Notes: generated from the sequence alone by a model not told the origin. A stretch of DNA of 64,000 nucleotides from JAAFGT01 sp041485165 (GCA_041485165.1 JBGPJC010000002.1:1-64000), one strand, 5' to 3'. Shown: positions 50,942-59,189, counted from the stretch's first letter. Made by a program: numbers and translations.

Positions 50942-52081
50942 ATGGGGTTTTCGACAGATGCCATCCACGTAGGGCAAGAGCCCGATCCCTCGACCGGGTC
51001 AATCGTCGCGCCGATTTACCAGACTTCCACTTACGTGCAAGACGCCCTCGGTCAGAACAAGGGTTACGACTACGCGCGCACCAACCACCCCAACCGCAAG
51101 GCCCTGGAACGCTGCGTGACCAAACTCGAGGGGGGATTGGCCGGCTATGTGTTCTCGTCGGGGATGGCCGGGATTGACGCCGTATTCCGCCTGCTGCGCC
51201 CCGGCGACCACACCGTGCTCTCGCAGGCAGTCTATGGAGGCGTCTACCGGCTGACCACGCAGTTGCTGGTGCAGTTCGGCATGGAGTTCAGCTACGTGGA
51301 CACATCGTGCGCGGAAAACGTAAGCCGGGCGCTGCGGCCGAACACAAAAATGATTTACGTCGAAACGCCCACCAACCCAACCATGAGCGTCACCGACATC
51401 GCCGCGGTGGCGCGGATCTCACGCGAGCGGGGACTGACCCTGGTGGTGGACAACACCTTCCTCAGTCCATACTTGCAACGGCCCATCGAGCTGGGCGCGC
51501 ACATCGTGGTGCACTCCATGACCAAGTACCTCAACGGCCACAGCGACATGACCGGCGGGGCGGTGATCCTCACGCGGCAGGAAGACGCCGATAAGATCTA
51601 TTTCCTGCAGCGCTCCGCCGGGTCGGGACTCGCGCCCATGGATTGCTTCCTGGTCTCCCGGGGCATCAAGACGCTGGCGGTGCGCATGGACCGGCATAAC
51701 CAAAACGGGATGCAGATCGCCAGACACCTGGAAGGCCATCCCAAAGTGAAGCGCGTGCTCTATCCGGGTCTCGAGTCGCACCCCCAGCACCAGCTTGCCG
51801 CCCGGCAGCAGCGCGGGTTCGGCGCCATGATTTCCTTCGATCTCGGCTCGCTGGACGCCGCACGGCGCCTGCTAGATCACGTCCGCCTTTGCGCCCTGGC
51901 CGAGAGCCTGGGTGGCGTGGAGACGCTCATCTCCCACCCCGCGTTGATGACCCACGCCTCCGTGCCCGCCGAAGTCCGGCAACAGATTGGCATCACCGAC
52001 GGCTTGGTGCGCATCTCCGTCGGCATCGAGGACGCGGAAGATCTGATTGCCGATCTGGACAACGCCTTGGCGAAAATCTAG
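50942..52081 (+). CDS. Cystathionine gamma-synthase/lyase-like PLP enzyme
   Basis: 379 residues from an ATG with GGGAGG upstream. Cys/Met metabolism PLP-dependent family: IVAPIYQTSTYVQDALGQNK, YARTNHPNRKALE, FSSGMAGIDAVF, VETPTNPTMSVTDI, PLP lysine K195 in VHSMTKYLNGHSDMTGGAVI, and C-terminal LAESLGGVETLISHPALMTH. Likely catalyses cystathionine formation or cleavage. Synthase and lyase cannot be told apart from sequence. No SAM riboswitch was recognised upstream. Confidence 0.92.
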   Translation: MGFSTDAIHVGQEPDPSTGSIVAPIYQTSTYVQDALGQNKGYDYARTNHPNRKALERCVTKLEGGLAGYVFSSGMAGIDAVFRLLRPGDHTVLSQAVYGGVYRLTTQLLVQFGMEFSYVDTSCAENVSRALRPNTKMIYVETPTNPTMSVTDIAAVARISRERGLTLVVDNTFLSPYLQRPIELGAHIVVHSMTKYLNGHSDMTGGAVILTRQEDADKIYFLQRSAGSGLAPMDCFLVSRGIKTLAVRMDRHNQNGMQIARHLEGHPKVKRVLYPGLESHPQHQLAARQQRGFGAMISFDLGSLDAARRLLDHVRLCALAESLGGVETLISHPALMTHASVPAEVRQQIGITDGLVRISVGIEDAEDLIADLDNALAKI

Positions 52082-52127
52082 ACTCTCCCGCGCACGCGGT
52101 CAGAAGCAGGAGCCGCCCACGGAATAC

Positions 52128-52583
52128 ATGGACACCAAACCCATTTACGTGCCGCCGGGAAACAGCAGCAACGGAAAAGTCTTCGACGTTTTCGGCGATC
52201 ACATCACCGTAAAGCTGGCCGGGGAAGAAGTCAGCGACCTTTACTGCATCCTCGAGGGCACCACCGAGCCGGGCGCGGGTCCTCCGATGCACGTCCACCA
52301 CCGGGAAAACGAATCCTTTTACGTGCTGGAAGGTGAGTTTGAGTTCCACGTCGGCGGGCGCGTGATCCATGCCACCGCCGGGTCATTCTTGTTCGGTCCG
52401 CGGCAGATTCCCCACCGCTTCCAGAATGTCGGGCGCATGCGCGGCCGCGTGCTCATCATTGCCGAGCCTGCCGGAGTGGAGCATTTCTTCGCGGAGATGA
52501 GCCACGCCTTTGTGGGCGGACGGCCGAATATGGATCGGGTCGGCGAACTCTGCCAGAAGTACGAAATTGAGTTCGTGCGCTGA
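52128..52583 (+). CDS. Cupin-domain protein
   Basis: 151 residues forming a single cupin barrel. Metal-binding motif 1 is PPMHVHHRENESFYVLEGEF and motif 2 is FLFGPRQIPHRFQNVG. The C-terminal helix is VGELCQKYEIEFV. Cytoplasmic, no signal peptide. It follows the PLP enzyme by 46 bp, possibly in the same transcript. Substrate unknown; could be a dioxygenase or a binding protein. Confidence 0.88.
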   Translation: MDTKPIYVPPGNSSNGKVFDVFGDHITVKLAGEEVSDLYCILEGTTEPGAGPPMHVHHRENESFYVLEGEFEFHVGGRVIHATAGSFLFGPRQIPHRFQNVGRMRGRVLIIAEPAGVEHFFAEMSHAFVGGRPNMDRVGELCQKYEIEFVR

Positions 52584-52642
52584 GGGCGCCTGCGCAAACG
52601 GCGGGGCGGAAGAGCGGCGGCAAGCACTTCGTTCCTCAGGGC

Positions 52643-52660
52643 CAGCCGCCGCACTCCAGG
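52643..52660 (-). repeat. Inverted copy of the CCTGGAGTGCGGCGGCTTG repeat
   Basis: CAGCCGCCGCACTCCAGG with a partner GC block GCGGCGGCAAGC at 52614-52625, between the cupin gene and the convergent nucleotidyltransferase gene. Confidence 0.6.
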
Positions 52661-52693
52661 GCAACACTCCTGGAAGGGGCTTCACAATCCTCT

Positions 52694-53248
52694 TCACGCC
52701 GCACCGATGAGCGGGACCCGCTTATTGTGCCAGAGGTTTTCGAGGAAGGCATCTTTGCGGGCGCGGCGGGACTTGAATTCCTTTCGCGTCAGAATGGTGT
52801 AATTGATTTCGCGGCCGAGTTGGTGTTCCAGCTTGCGCATCGATTCCGCCAGGGCCGCCCCTTTGGGACTCCCGATGACCAGAACGTCGATGTCACTTGC
52901 GGCGTCCTGCTGGTCCCGTGCGAATGAACCGTAGAGATACGCTTCTTCTATTCCCTCAATTTTCTTCAAGGCTTGTCCAATCAGGGGAATAGCGCCGATG
53001 GTTTTAGAAATGATGCTGCGCACCTCATGGAACAAAGCGTAGCCTCGATTGAGCTGAAAATATTTCTGGCGGCCGGTCACTTCTGAGAGAAACAGGCCAT
53101 CTCCCTCCAGCCGGCGCAACTCTTTTGATAAATTGGCCGGGTCAACGTCCAGCCGCGCTGCCAGGTCGCGGAGATGGAGTCGTGCCCCAGGGTTGGTGAA
53201 GAAATAGGCCAGAAGGCGCCGTCGCAAATTCGATCGCAAATCCAGCAT
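52694..53248 (-). CDS. Winged-helix DNA-binding protein with nucleotidyltransferase (MNT) domain
   Basis: 184 residues from the ATG at 53248. Residues 1-68 are a winged helix (LRRRLLAYFFTNPGARLHLR, LDVDPANLSKELRRLEGDGL). Residues 95-150 are a minimal nucleotidyltransferase with GS and DxD motif (LYGSFARDQQDAASDIDVLV; D119, D121). Proteins of this layout act as autorepressing MNT antitoxins or as regulators. No HEPN or other toxin gene is adjacent. A perfect palindrome starts 12 bp upstream of the ATG. Confidence 0.85.
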   Translation of the reverse strand: MLDLRSNLRRRLLAYFFTNPGARLHLRDLAARLDVDPANLSKELRRLEGDGLFLSEVTGRQKYFQLNRGYALFHEVRSIISKTIGAIPLIGQALKKIEGIEEAYLYGSFARDQQDAASDIDVLVIGSPKGAALAESMRKLEHQLGREINYTILTRKEFKSRRARKDAFLENLWHNKRVPLIGAA

Positions 53249-53260
53249 GTTGTCAGTATA

Positions 53261-53276
53261 TACCACAAATGTGGTA
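53261..53276. promoter_or_regulatory. Palindromic operator candidate
   Basis: TACCACA-AA-TGTGGTA, a perfect 7-bp inverted repeat flanked by TATA-like sequence, 12 bp upstream of the winged-helix/MNT gene. It probably overlaps that gene's -10 region and would suit autoregulation. Confidence 0.55.
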
Positions 53277-53334
53277 ATACCGAACCTCGATGACAGATGC
53301 CCAGGGGAGCATCCCGGCTGGACGGACCAGATTC

Positions 53335-53676
53335 TCAGCGTTTCCGGGATGGCCGGGAGCGCAGGCAGGCTTCGATCCAGGCAAGATAGCCGCGCGAGCC
53401 GGTGGTAATCGCCAGGACAATGAATTCCGGCACTTCGTAGCTGTGCAGCCGTCTGACTTCCGCTTCGACCTTGGTCAACAGCTTTCTCGATGTTTTGATC
53501 AGCAGCAGCCGCTCGCGGGCTGTTTCCACCTTCTCCTTCCATCGATAAATGGAACGGACTGGAGCTTCGAGCACGTTTACGCAGGCCGCCAACCGAGCGT
53601 CAACCAGGCGGCGCGCGATGCGCTGGGCTTCTTTTGCCGTACCGCATGTCACCAACACCACCACTTTGTCGGTCAT
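53335..53676 (-). CDS. cutA: Divalent-cation tolerance protein CutA
   Basis: 113 residues from the third in-frame start (MTDKVVVLVTCG), spaced properly from GGAG; ATG at 53679 and GTG at 53682 are alternatives. CutA1 fold: AQRIARRLVDARLAACVNVL, SIYRWKEKVETARERLLLIK, VRRLHSYEVPEFIVLAITTG and YLAWIEACL. Forms a cytoplasmic trimer; role in copper or divalent-metal tolerance is weakly defined. Confidence 0.95.
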   Translation of the reverse strand: MTDKVVVLVTCGTAKEAQRIARRLVDARLAACVNVLEAPVRSIYRWKEKVETARERLLLIKTSRKLLTKVEAEVRRLHSYEVPEFIVLAITTGSRGYLAWIEACLRSRPSRKR

Positions 53677-53705
53677 CATCACTCCAGTTTGTGAGGCGGG
53701 ATCCG

Positions 53706-53767
53706 GAGCGCTGGCATCTTGCCGGCCTCGGATCCAAGTCTCAAAGCCGGCGGGACGCCGGTGCTAC
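53706..53767. repeat. Imperfect inverted repeat, third REP-like family
   Basis: GGAGCGCTGGCATCTTGCCGGC and, inverted, GCCGGCGGGACGCCGGTGCTAC, separated by about 19 bp. The arms are similar but not identical. Lies between cutA and the phosphohexomutase gene. Confidence 0.5.
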
Positions 53768-53836
53768 GTCGCCAGCTCTCCGGGTGCATGGCGTTTACTC
53801 ATTGGATTGTCTTCGACAGGATCGCCGCTTCACCGA

Positions 53837-53864
53837 TTGCCACTGCTCGCGGGCAAGATACAAT
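53837..53864 (+). promoter_or_regulatory. Predicted promoter of the phosphohexomutase gene
   Basis: TTGCCA (53837-53842), 16-bp spacer, TACAAT (53859-53864). The predicted start site is near 53871, so a GTG at 53873 would be leaderless. Confidence 0.4.
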
Positions 53865-53872
53865 AGCCACCT

Positions 53873-55306
53873 GTGAGCGGCAAGGCGGGCAAAGCGGTGA
53901 GCGGAAGTCCGATCCATTTCGGCACTTCCGGCTGGCGGGCGCTGATCGCGGACGATTTTACGTTTGCGAATGTGCGTCTGGCCGTTGCCGCCATCGCCGG
54001 CCATGTTCGCGCCCGCACCGCCTCTCCCACGCTCATCGTCGGACACGACACCCGGTTCATGGCTGAAGCCTTTGCAGCCGAAGCCGCGCAAGTGTTGCGC
54101 GCCCACGGAGTTGGCGTGCTGCTTTGCCAGGGAGCGGCGCCCACGCCGGCGATTGCCTATGAGATTCTGCGCCGCCATGCCGACGGCGCCGTCAACTTCA
54201 CTGCCAGCCACAATCCGGCCGAGTACCAGGGCCTGAAATTCTCCGCAGCGGACGGTGGTCCGGCGCTCCCAGAAGTTACCCGCGACATCGAAGCGCGCGC
54301 CGCGGCGCTGGATGCGCCCGCGGCCCTGTCCCACGGCGAATCGCGCAACGGTTTCGAACACATTGATGTGCGCGGGCCCTATCTTGCGCGCTTGCGCGAG
54401 CTGGTGCGATTTGCCGTCCTGCGCGAGGCCAAACTCAAAATTGTCTGCGATCTGCTCCATGGTTGCGGCGCGGGATACCTGGACCGCGTCTTGTCCGATG
54501 AAGGCATCGCCGTGACCGCCACCCGCGCCGGCCGCGACGTACTCTTCGACGGCCACGGGCCAGATCCGTCGGAAGAAAACTTGCTCCCGCTGTCCAAATC
54601 GGTGCGCGAGAGCGGCGCGCATGTCGGCCTGGCGACCGACGGCGATGCCGACCGCTTCGGCATTATCGATGCCGATGGGAGTTTTCTTTCCCCCAACCAT
54701 CTCCTCGCCCTGGTCTACGACTACCTGGTCGAAACGCGCGGCTGGCGGTTGGGAGTGGCGCGCAGCGTGGCTACTTCGCATCTGCTCGACGCCGTCGCGC
54801 AGCATCACCGCCTGCCGCTCTACCAGACCCCCGTGGGGTTCAAGTTCATCGGCGAGTACATCAAGCAGGACAAGATCGCCGTGGGAGGCGAGGAGAGCGC
54901 GGGGATGACCATCCGCGGCCATGTCCCGGAAAAAGACGGCATCCTGGCCTGCCTGCTGGCCGCGGAGATGGTCGCAGCGCGCCGCGCGCCCCTGCGCAAG
55001 CAACTTGCGGATCTTTTCCGCAAGGTCGGAAGAGAGTACTGGCCGGTGCGCGAAAACCTGCATCTCCGTCCGGAGGTCCAGGCGCGGATCGTCGCTGAGC
55101 TGCGAAAGGATCGGCGCGATTTCGCCGGCCACCGCGTGGCCAAACTCGACCGCACCGACGGCCTCAAGATGATCCTTGACGACGAATCCTGGGTCCTGCT
55201 GCGCCTCTCCGGCACCGAGCCGGTAATGCGTGTCTACGCCGAAGCGGCCACGCCACAAGCATCCCAGCGGCTGACTTCCGCAACCCGCGAGTGGATCGAA
55301 TCATGA
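53873..55306 (+). CDS. Phosphoglucomutase/phosphomannomutase family protein
   Basis: 477-residue alpha-D-phosphohexomutase. Domain 1 starts IHFGTSGWRALIADDF; the phosphoserine loop is NFTASHNPAEYQG with S112; the metal loop is ATDGDADRFGIID; the sugar-binding loop is GGEESAGMTIRGH; the phosphate-binding loop is RLSGTEPVMRVYAE. Interconverts hexose 1- and 6-phosphates. The GTG at 53873 or the GTG at 53897 may be used. The stop overlaps the ftsB-like start by 4 bp. Confidence 0.95.
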   Translation: MSGKAGKAVSGSPIHFGTSGWRALIADDFTFANVRLAVAAIAGHVRARTASPTLIVGHDTRFMAEAFAAEAAQVLRAHGVGVLLCQGAAPTPAIAYEILRRHADGAVNFTASHNPAEYQGLKFSAADGGPALPEVTRDIEARAAALDAPAALSHGESRNGFEHIDVRGPYLARLRELVRFAVLREAKLKIVCDLLHGCGAGYLDRVLSDEGIAVTATRAGRDVLFDGHGPDPSEENLLPLSKSVRESGAHVGLATDGDADRFGIIDADGSFLSPNHLLALVYDYLVETRGWRLGVARSVATSHLLDAVAQHHRLPLYQTPVGFKFIGEYIKQDKIAVGGEESAGMTIRGHVPEKDGILACLLAAEMVAARRAPLRKQLADLFRKVGREYWPVRENLHLRPEVQARIVAELRKDRRDFAGHRVAKLDRTDGLKMILDDESWVLLRLSGTEPVMRVYAEAATPQASQRLTSATREWIES

Positions 55307-55695
55307 AGCGCGCGAAAAAACCCGCGATGGCGACGGTGAAAAAGCGGTCGCGGAAAGCCAAGAAGAACGGTCACGCCGAGCGGCTCGGCCGCGGGCTGCG
55401 CTGGGCGCTCTCGCTTCTTGTGCTGCTGGTGGCCATGCACGGCATCTTCGGCGATCACGGCTATCTGGCCATGCGCCGCGCAAAAGCCGACGTCGAGAGG
55501 CTGCGCCGCGAAGTCGAGCAGCTCGATGAGCAGAATCAGCACCTTTCCGGCGAGGTCAAGGCGCTCAAGAGCGATCCGGCGGCCATCGAGCGCGTCGCGC
55601 GCGAAGAAATGGGGCTGGCCAAACCGGGCGAACTGATTTTCCGCCTCCCCGACGATCCGAAAAACCCGCCCCCCTCGGAACAGCCCAGGAAATAA
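55303..55695 (+). CDS. FtsB/DivIC-like septum formation initiator
   Basis: 130 residues: a very basic cytoplasmic N-terminus (KRAKKPAMATVKKRSRKAKK), one membrane helix (GLRWALSLLVLLVAMHGIFG) and a coiled coil (RRAKADVERLRREVEQLDEQ, then NQHLSGEVKALKSDP) followed by the conserved AIERVAREEMGLAKPGELIF. Acts in the divisome with FtsL and FtsQ. The ATGA overlap with the phosphohexomutase gene is an uncommon linkage. Confidence 0.9.
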   Translation: MKRAKKPAMATVKKRSRKAKKNGHAERLGRGLRWALSLLVLLVAMHGIFGDHGYLAMRRAKADVERLRREVEQLDEQNQHLSGEVKALKSDPAAIERVAREEMGLAKPGELIFRLPDDPKNPPPSEQPRK

Positions 55696-55711
55696 TCCGT
55701 AAGATACTGAT

Positions 55712-56830
55712 TCAGCCGGCCTGCTGGCCGGCGGGGCGTGCGATTCCGCCACGCAAACTAGCTCCCGTTCCCTTCCATCGTGTGCGCGCCAAAGAAAGCA
55801 GCAACATCGCCAGAAAAATAATCAGCAACCCGAGTGAAGCGACGCCGGCCCCAACACCCCGCTTGGGGAGGATGGAGAATCGGCCGTAAACGAATTCGAT
55901 GTGCACCCAGTAAACCAGGAGAGAAGTTTTCCCGAGCTGCATCATCGGGCTGAAACCCCACAGCCCCGCTCCCCAGCGGCACCACACGAAACATAGCGTC
56001 AGGAGAACCAGCACCAAGCCGAGACGTATGAGAAAAAAACTCGGGCTGCTGTGCCAGAAGTCATAGACGGCGTAGAAGCGCAACGGCAGCGCGTCCAGGG
56101 CCCAGCCCGTCGCGGCCAGGCCCACGCCGACCGCGCCCAGCAATCCGGCGGCAGCCGCCTCGCGCTTTCGCGCCCAGTCTCCCGAAAGAAGCACACCCGC
56201 GGCCAGACCCGCAAAAGCAAATGCCGTCCAGGGGAAGATGGGGAACAACCACGGCCGCGGCGCATCAAAGGTGTGCACGCCGTTGATGTACGACTCCAGG
56301 AACCACGGCAGGAAGCGTGGCCGGGCCGTGGTCCACAGCGGCGGCGTGAGCAAGGCGATAAGAATAGCCACTCCGGATGCGCCCAACGCTCGCGCCGCCC
56401 GGCCTTGCGCCGCCCAGCAAAACACCGCCATCAGCATCATCGATATGCCGATGATGTTCAACACGTCCACGCGCAACAGGTCGGTCCATGGCGCCCAGGG
56501 TTGCCCCAGCAGAAACTCCTGCACGCGGAACAGCAGTCCCAGGCCGAAAATTTCCGCCCCGCGGAGGAGTGTCGTCCGGGCAATCTCTCCGCGCGCAGCT
56601 CCACTCCGCTGGAGTTTTGCCGTCACCAGCGCGAACGAAACCCCGGCGAGGAACAAAAACAGCGGCGCAGGAAATGTACCGCCAAGCCGCGAAGCGTAAA
56701 GCAGTTTGCCGCCCCGCGCGGAATCCCGCAGCCAGGAATCGTAGCAATGTGTCTGGAACATCAGCACGCAGGCCACACCGCGAAGGTAGTCAATGTAGGC
56801 GAGACGCTGCTGCGATGCTTGCGCGGTCAA
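55712..56830 (-). CDS. Polytopic membrane acyltransferase-like protein (HGSNAT/DUF1624 type)
   Basis: 372 residues from a TTG with GGAG upstream. The opening QRLAYIDYLRGVACVLMFQT is typical of the heparan-alpha-glucosaminide N-acetyltransferase catalytic domain family. About ten membrane helices follow (FPAPLFLFLAGVSFALVTAK, LNIIGISMMLMAVFCWAA, FPIFPWTAFAFAGLAAGVLL). Probably transfers or transports an acyl group across the membrane; the acceptor is unknown. Convergent with ftsB, divergent from the CPBP gene. Confidence 0.85.
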   Translation of the reverse strand: MTAQASQQRLAYIDYLRGVACVLMFQTHCYDSWLRDSARGGKLLYASRLGGTFPAPLFLFLAGVSFALVTAKLQRSGAARGEIARTTLLRGAEIFGLGLLFRVQEFLLGQPWAPWTDLLRVDVLNIIGISMMLMAVFCWAAQGRAARALGASGVAILIALLTPPLWTTARPRFLPWFLESYINGVHTFDAPRPWLFPIFPWTAFAFAGLAAGVLLSGDWARKREAAAAGLLGAVGVGLAATGWALDALPLRFYAVYDFWHSSPSFFLIRLGLVLVLLTLCFVWCRWGAGLWGFSPMMQLGKTSLLVYWVHIEFVYGRFSILPKRGVGAGVASLGLLIIFLAMLLLSLARTRWKGTGASLRGGIARPAGQQAG

Positions 56831-56939
56831 ATCGAGTCTCCACCACCTGCATCGACGGTGCGCCCGGCGATTGCCGATCCCCCCGAGTACGCACCGCAAA
56901 GATGCGTTAGACTATCGCGCCGTGAAGGGTGTGCGCCAG

Positions 56940-57902
56940 ATGAAAATGCCCGTGGCCCTGGCCATTTGGGCCGGCGTCTGCTTCACTGCCGCTCTGGCCG
57001 GCACGTGGAGGCGCTATGGCGGGCCGCCGTTGGCCGTGGCGCTGGTCGTGTTCGCGGCGCTTTTCGGGAGCCAGGTCCTGCTGGCCTCGGAGTCGGTGAA
57101 TGCCGGTTTCTCCAAAGCGGTGGACGCTCTCGGCGGATTCCTGCCCATCGCGCCCTTCCTGCTCTATCTGGTTTACGCTCTAGGTGCGGGACAGTTCACC
57201 TGGCTGCGTGCGGGTTTTGCTCTGCTTTATTCTCTCGCGCCGGCGGTTTTCCTGCAGACGGCGCGCGGGCGGTCGCCGGGCTGCTGGCAGGACTACGCTG
57301 CCCTTCTCTGCATCTGGCTCCCGGCCGAGCTGCATTACGTTCAGCGGCTGTTTCCGTATCCCGCAGCAGGACTGTCTCATCCTCTGTGGGCCGCGTTTGC
57401 TCTCAACGTGGGCATCCTCGCCTTCCTGATGGTTCGCCGCCTGGACGGTGTGGGATACCGCGTGGCTTGGGGGCCCGGCTGGGGGTTGACCATCGGCGCC
57501 TGCTTTGCGCTCTATGCAGCGGTGGCCATTCCGCTCGGACAGGCCATCGGTTTCATCACCTTCGGCCCAAATCCGGAAAGGCTGAAGCTGTTGCCTCTGA
57601 CCGCGCTGGGCATCCTGCTGTTCAATGCCTGGCCGGAGGAGTTTCTCTTTCGCGGATTGCTACAGAATCTGTTGTCAAGAAGTCTTCGCAGTGACGCGGC
57701 TGGTCTGCTGGTAACGGCGGTGATCTTCGGGCTGGCGCACCTCAACAACGGCGTCTTCCCGAACTGGCGGTATGCGACTCTGGCGGGGCTGGCTGGTCTG
57801 GCGTACGGCACCGCGTGGCGCAAGACTGGTTCGATCTTCGCTTCAGCGCTGGTTCATTCCCTGGTGAATCTGACCTGGTTCGCGTTCTTCCGCACGCTCT
57901 GA
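56940..57902 (+). CDS. CPBP-family intramembrane metalloprotease
   Basis: 320 residues with about eight membrane helices. ABI/CPBP motifs: PEEFLFRGLLQNLLSR (motif 1, EExxxR), VTAVIFGLAHLNNG (motif 2, FxxxH) and ASALVHSLVNLTW (motif 3, HxxxN). The ATG at 56940 follows AAGGGTG; a GTG at 56922 is also in frame. Type II CAAX-protease relatives cleave membrane substrates; the target here is unknown. Confidence 0.92.
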   Translation: MKMPVALAIWAGVCFTAALAGTWRRYGGPPLAVALVVFAALFGSQVLLASESVNAGFSKAVDALGGFLPIAPFLLYLVYALGAGQFTWLRAGFALLYSLAPAVFLQTARGRSPGCWQDYAALLCIWLPAELHYVQRLFPYPAAGLSHPLWAAFALNVGILAFLMVRRLDGVGYRVAWGPGWGLTIGACFALYAAVAIPLGQAIGFITFGPNPERLKLLPLTALGILLFNAWPEEFLFRGLLQNLLSRSLRSDAAGLLVTAVIFGLAHLNNGVFPNWRYATLAGLAGLAYGTAWRKTGSIFASALVHSLVNLTWFAFFRTL

Positions 57903-57905
57903 ATC

Positions 57906-58017
57906 AGGAAGTAGAGGAAGTAAAGGAGGTAAAGGAAGTAAAGGAATCAGAGCCGAAGACCCATTTTCCTCCGCGGCGGTTCTGCTCCTCTATCTCCTCT
58001 ACTTCCTCTCCCTCCTT
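57906..58017. repeat. Purine-rich tandem repeat with complementary pyrimidine arm
   Basis: Units of 9 bp (GGAAGTAAA and variants) at about 57909-57945, then a pyrimidine arm with CTCCTCTATCTCCTCTACTT and CCTCTCCCTCC at about 57986-58016. The two arms are largely complementary. Located between the convergent CPBP and thiG genes. Confidence 0.6.
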
Positions 58018-58018
58018 G

Positions 58019-58795
58019 TCAACGAATTACGCCGGCCAGCGGGCTGGACGCCGCGGCGTAGAGGCGCTTGGCCATCCGCCCCGCCAGGAACGCTTTGCGC
58101 CCGGCCTCGACGCCATAACGCATGGCCTCGGCCATCAACACCGCGTCCTGCGCTTCAGCGATGGCTGTGTTCATCAGGACTCCATCGGCGCCCAGTTCCA
58201 TCGCCAACGCCGCGTCGGAAGCCGTGCCCACGCCCGCGTCCACGATCAGCGGCACTTCGCTGATGCGCTCGCGCAGGATGCGCAGCGCGGTCATGTTCTG
58301 GATGCCCAGGCCGGAGCCAATCGGAGCAGCCAGCGGCATCACTGCTGCCGCGCCGGCCTCCACCAACTTCCGCGCCACGATTAAATCGTCGCTGGTATAT
58401 GGGAGAACGACGAAGCCTTCCTTGACCAGCACGCGCGTGGCCTCCAGCAATTGCTCGGTATCGGGGAACAGCGTCTGCTGGTCGCCGATCACTTCCAGCT
58501 TGACCCAATTCGACAGCCCTGCCTCGCGTCCCAGCCGCGCCGTGCGGATGGCTTCGTCCGCCGTGTAGCACGCTGCGGTGTTTGGCAGGATAAAGAATTT
58601 TTCGCGGTCAATGTAATCCAGCAGCGATTCCTTGCTGCGGTCGCTCAGGTTGACGCGGCGCACCGCCACGGTGACCATTTCCGCGCCCGAGGCGGCATGC
58701 GCCCGGGCCATTTCCTGGAAGCTGCGATACTTCCCGGTGCCAACAATCAACCGCGACCCGAATTCCCGGCCGGCAATGATCAGCGCATCATCCAT
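58019..58795 (-). CDS. thiG: Thiazole synthase
   Basis: 258 residues from an ATG with GAGGAG upstream; longer upstream frames are not supported. TIM-barrel ThiG: LIIAGREFGSRLIVGTGKYR, the Schiff-base lysine K99 in SNWVKLEVIGD, PDTEQLLEATRVLVKEGF, VMPLAAPIGSGLGIQN, VPLIVDAGVGTASDAALAME and GADGVLMNTAIA. Forms the thiazole ring of thiamine. No thiS, thiF or TPP riboswitch is visible next to it, so the partners must be elsewhere. Confidence 0.96.
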   Translation of the reverse strand: MDDALIIAGREFGSRLIVGTGKYRSFQEMARAHAASGAEMVTVAVRRVNLSDRSKESLLDYIDREKFFILPNTAACYTADEAIRTARLGREAGLSNWVKLEVIGDQQTLFPDTEQLLEATRVLVKEGFVVLPYTSDDLIVARKLVEAGAAAVMPLAAPIGSGLGIQNMTALRILRERISEVPLIVDAGVGTASDAALAMELGADGVLMNTAIAEAQDAVLMAEAMRYGVEAGRKAFLAGRMAKRLYAAASSPLAGVIR

Positions 58796-58814
58796 GGTTC
58801 GACTCCTCACCGGC

Positions 58815-58844
58815 ATTCTACCGCTTCTGACAGCCGCCGACCAA
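58815..58844 (-). promoter_or_regulatory. Predicted promoter of thiG
   Basis: Minus strand: TTGGTC (58839-58844), 18-bp spacer, TAGAAT (58815-58820), 20 bp upstream of the ATG. The gap 58796-59260 otherwise holds the two elements listed below and no gene. Confidence 0.4.
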
Positions 58845-59016
58845 ATCGGTGAGAGGCCGGAAGAGGAAAAATCCACAGGGGTGGCCTTTGCCCGAGCTCG
58901 AAACTGGCTACGTCGCAGCCTCTGGCCACGACCTATTGTGCAGACAATTGCACAGGAGCAGAAATGGTAGTGCACGAAATGAACGGCCACCGGGATTAAC
59001 TGCTTTAGAATCTGAG

Positions 59017-59032
59017 TGGTTACGGAATTGCT
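59017..59032 (+). promoter_or_regulatory. Sigma-54-like -24/-12 element upstream of the PEP-CTERM gene
   Basis: TGGTTACGGAATTGCT has GG at -24 and GC at -12 with the required 10-bp spacing, and a full TTGCT. The central CACG of the consensus is not matched. It would imply a leader of about 215 nt before the ATG at 59261. Confidence 0.3.
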
Positions 59033-59189
59033 GCGGAATAGGTAAAGGGGGACTCGTCTGCTCTCATGTCCCTTGAGTTTGGGGGTCTCCAGCGGCGTAT
59101 TCCTCCCGCAGGCGTTTGCGAGTGGAGATCCTGCGCTCTTTGGAGTCTAGCCATGGCCAACAGTGTCGAATTCGGCCGGGTCCATTTAC

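Noticed and set aside
57815..58384. Plus-strand frame reading EVEEVKEVKEVKES across the purine repeat
   Set aside because: It merely translates the 9-bp repeat and then runs antisense to thiG.
58780..58830. tRNA-like T-loop GGTTCGACTCC next to the thiG start
   Set aside because: The flanking bases do not form a T-stem, and no acceptor or anticodon arm is present.
58796..58990. TPP riboswitch upstream of thiG
   Set aside because: The conserved CTGAGA and ACCTGATCTGGATAATGCC segments are not present.
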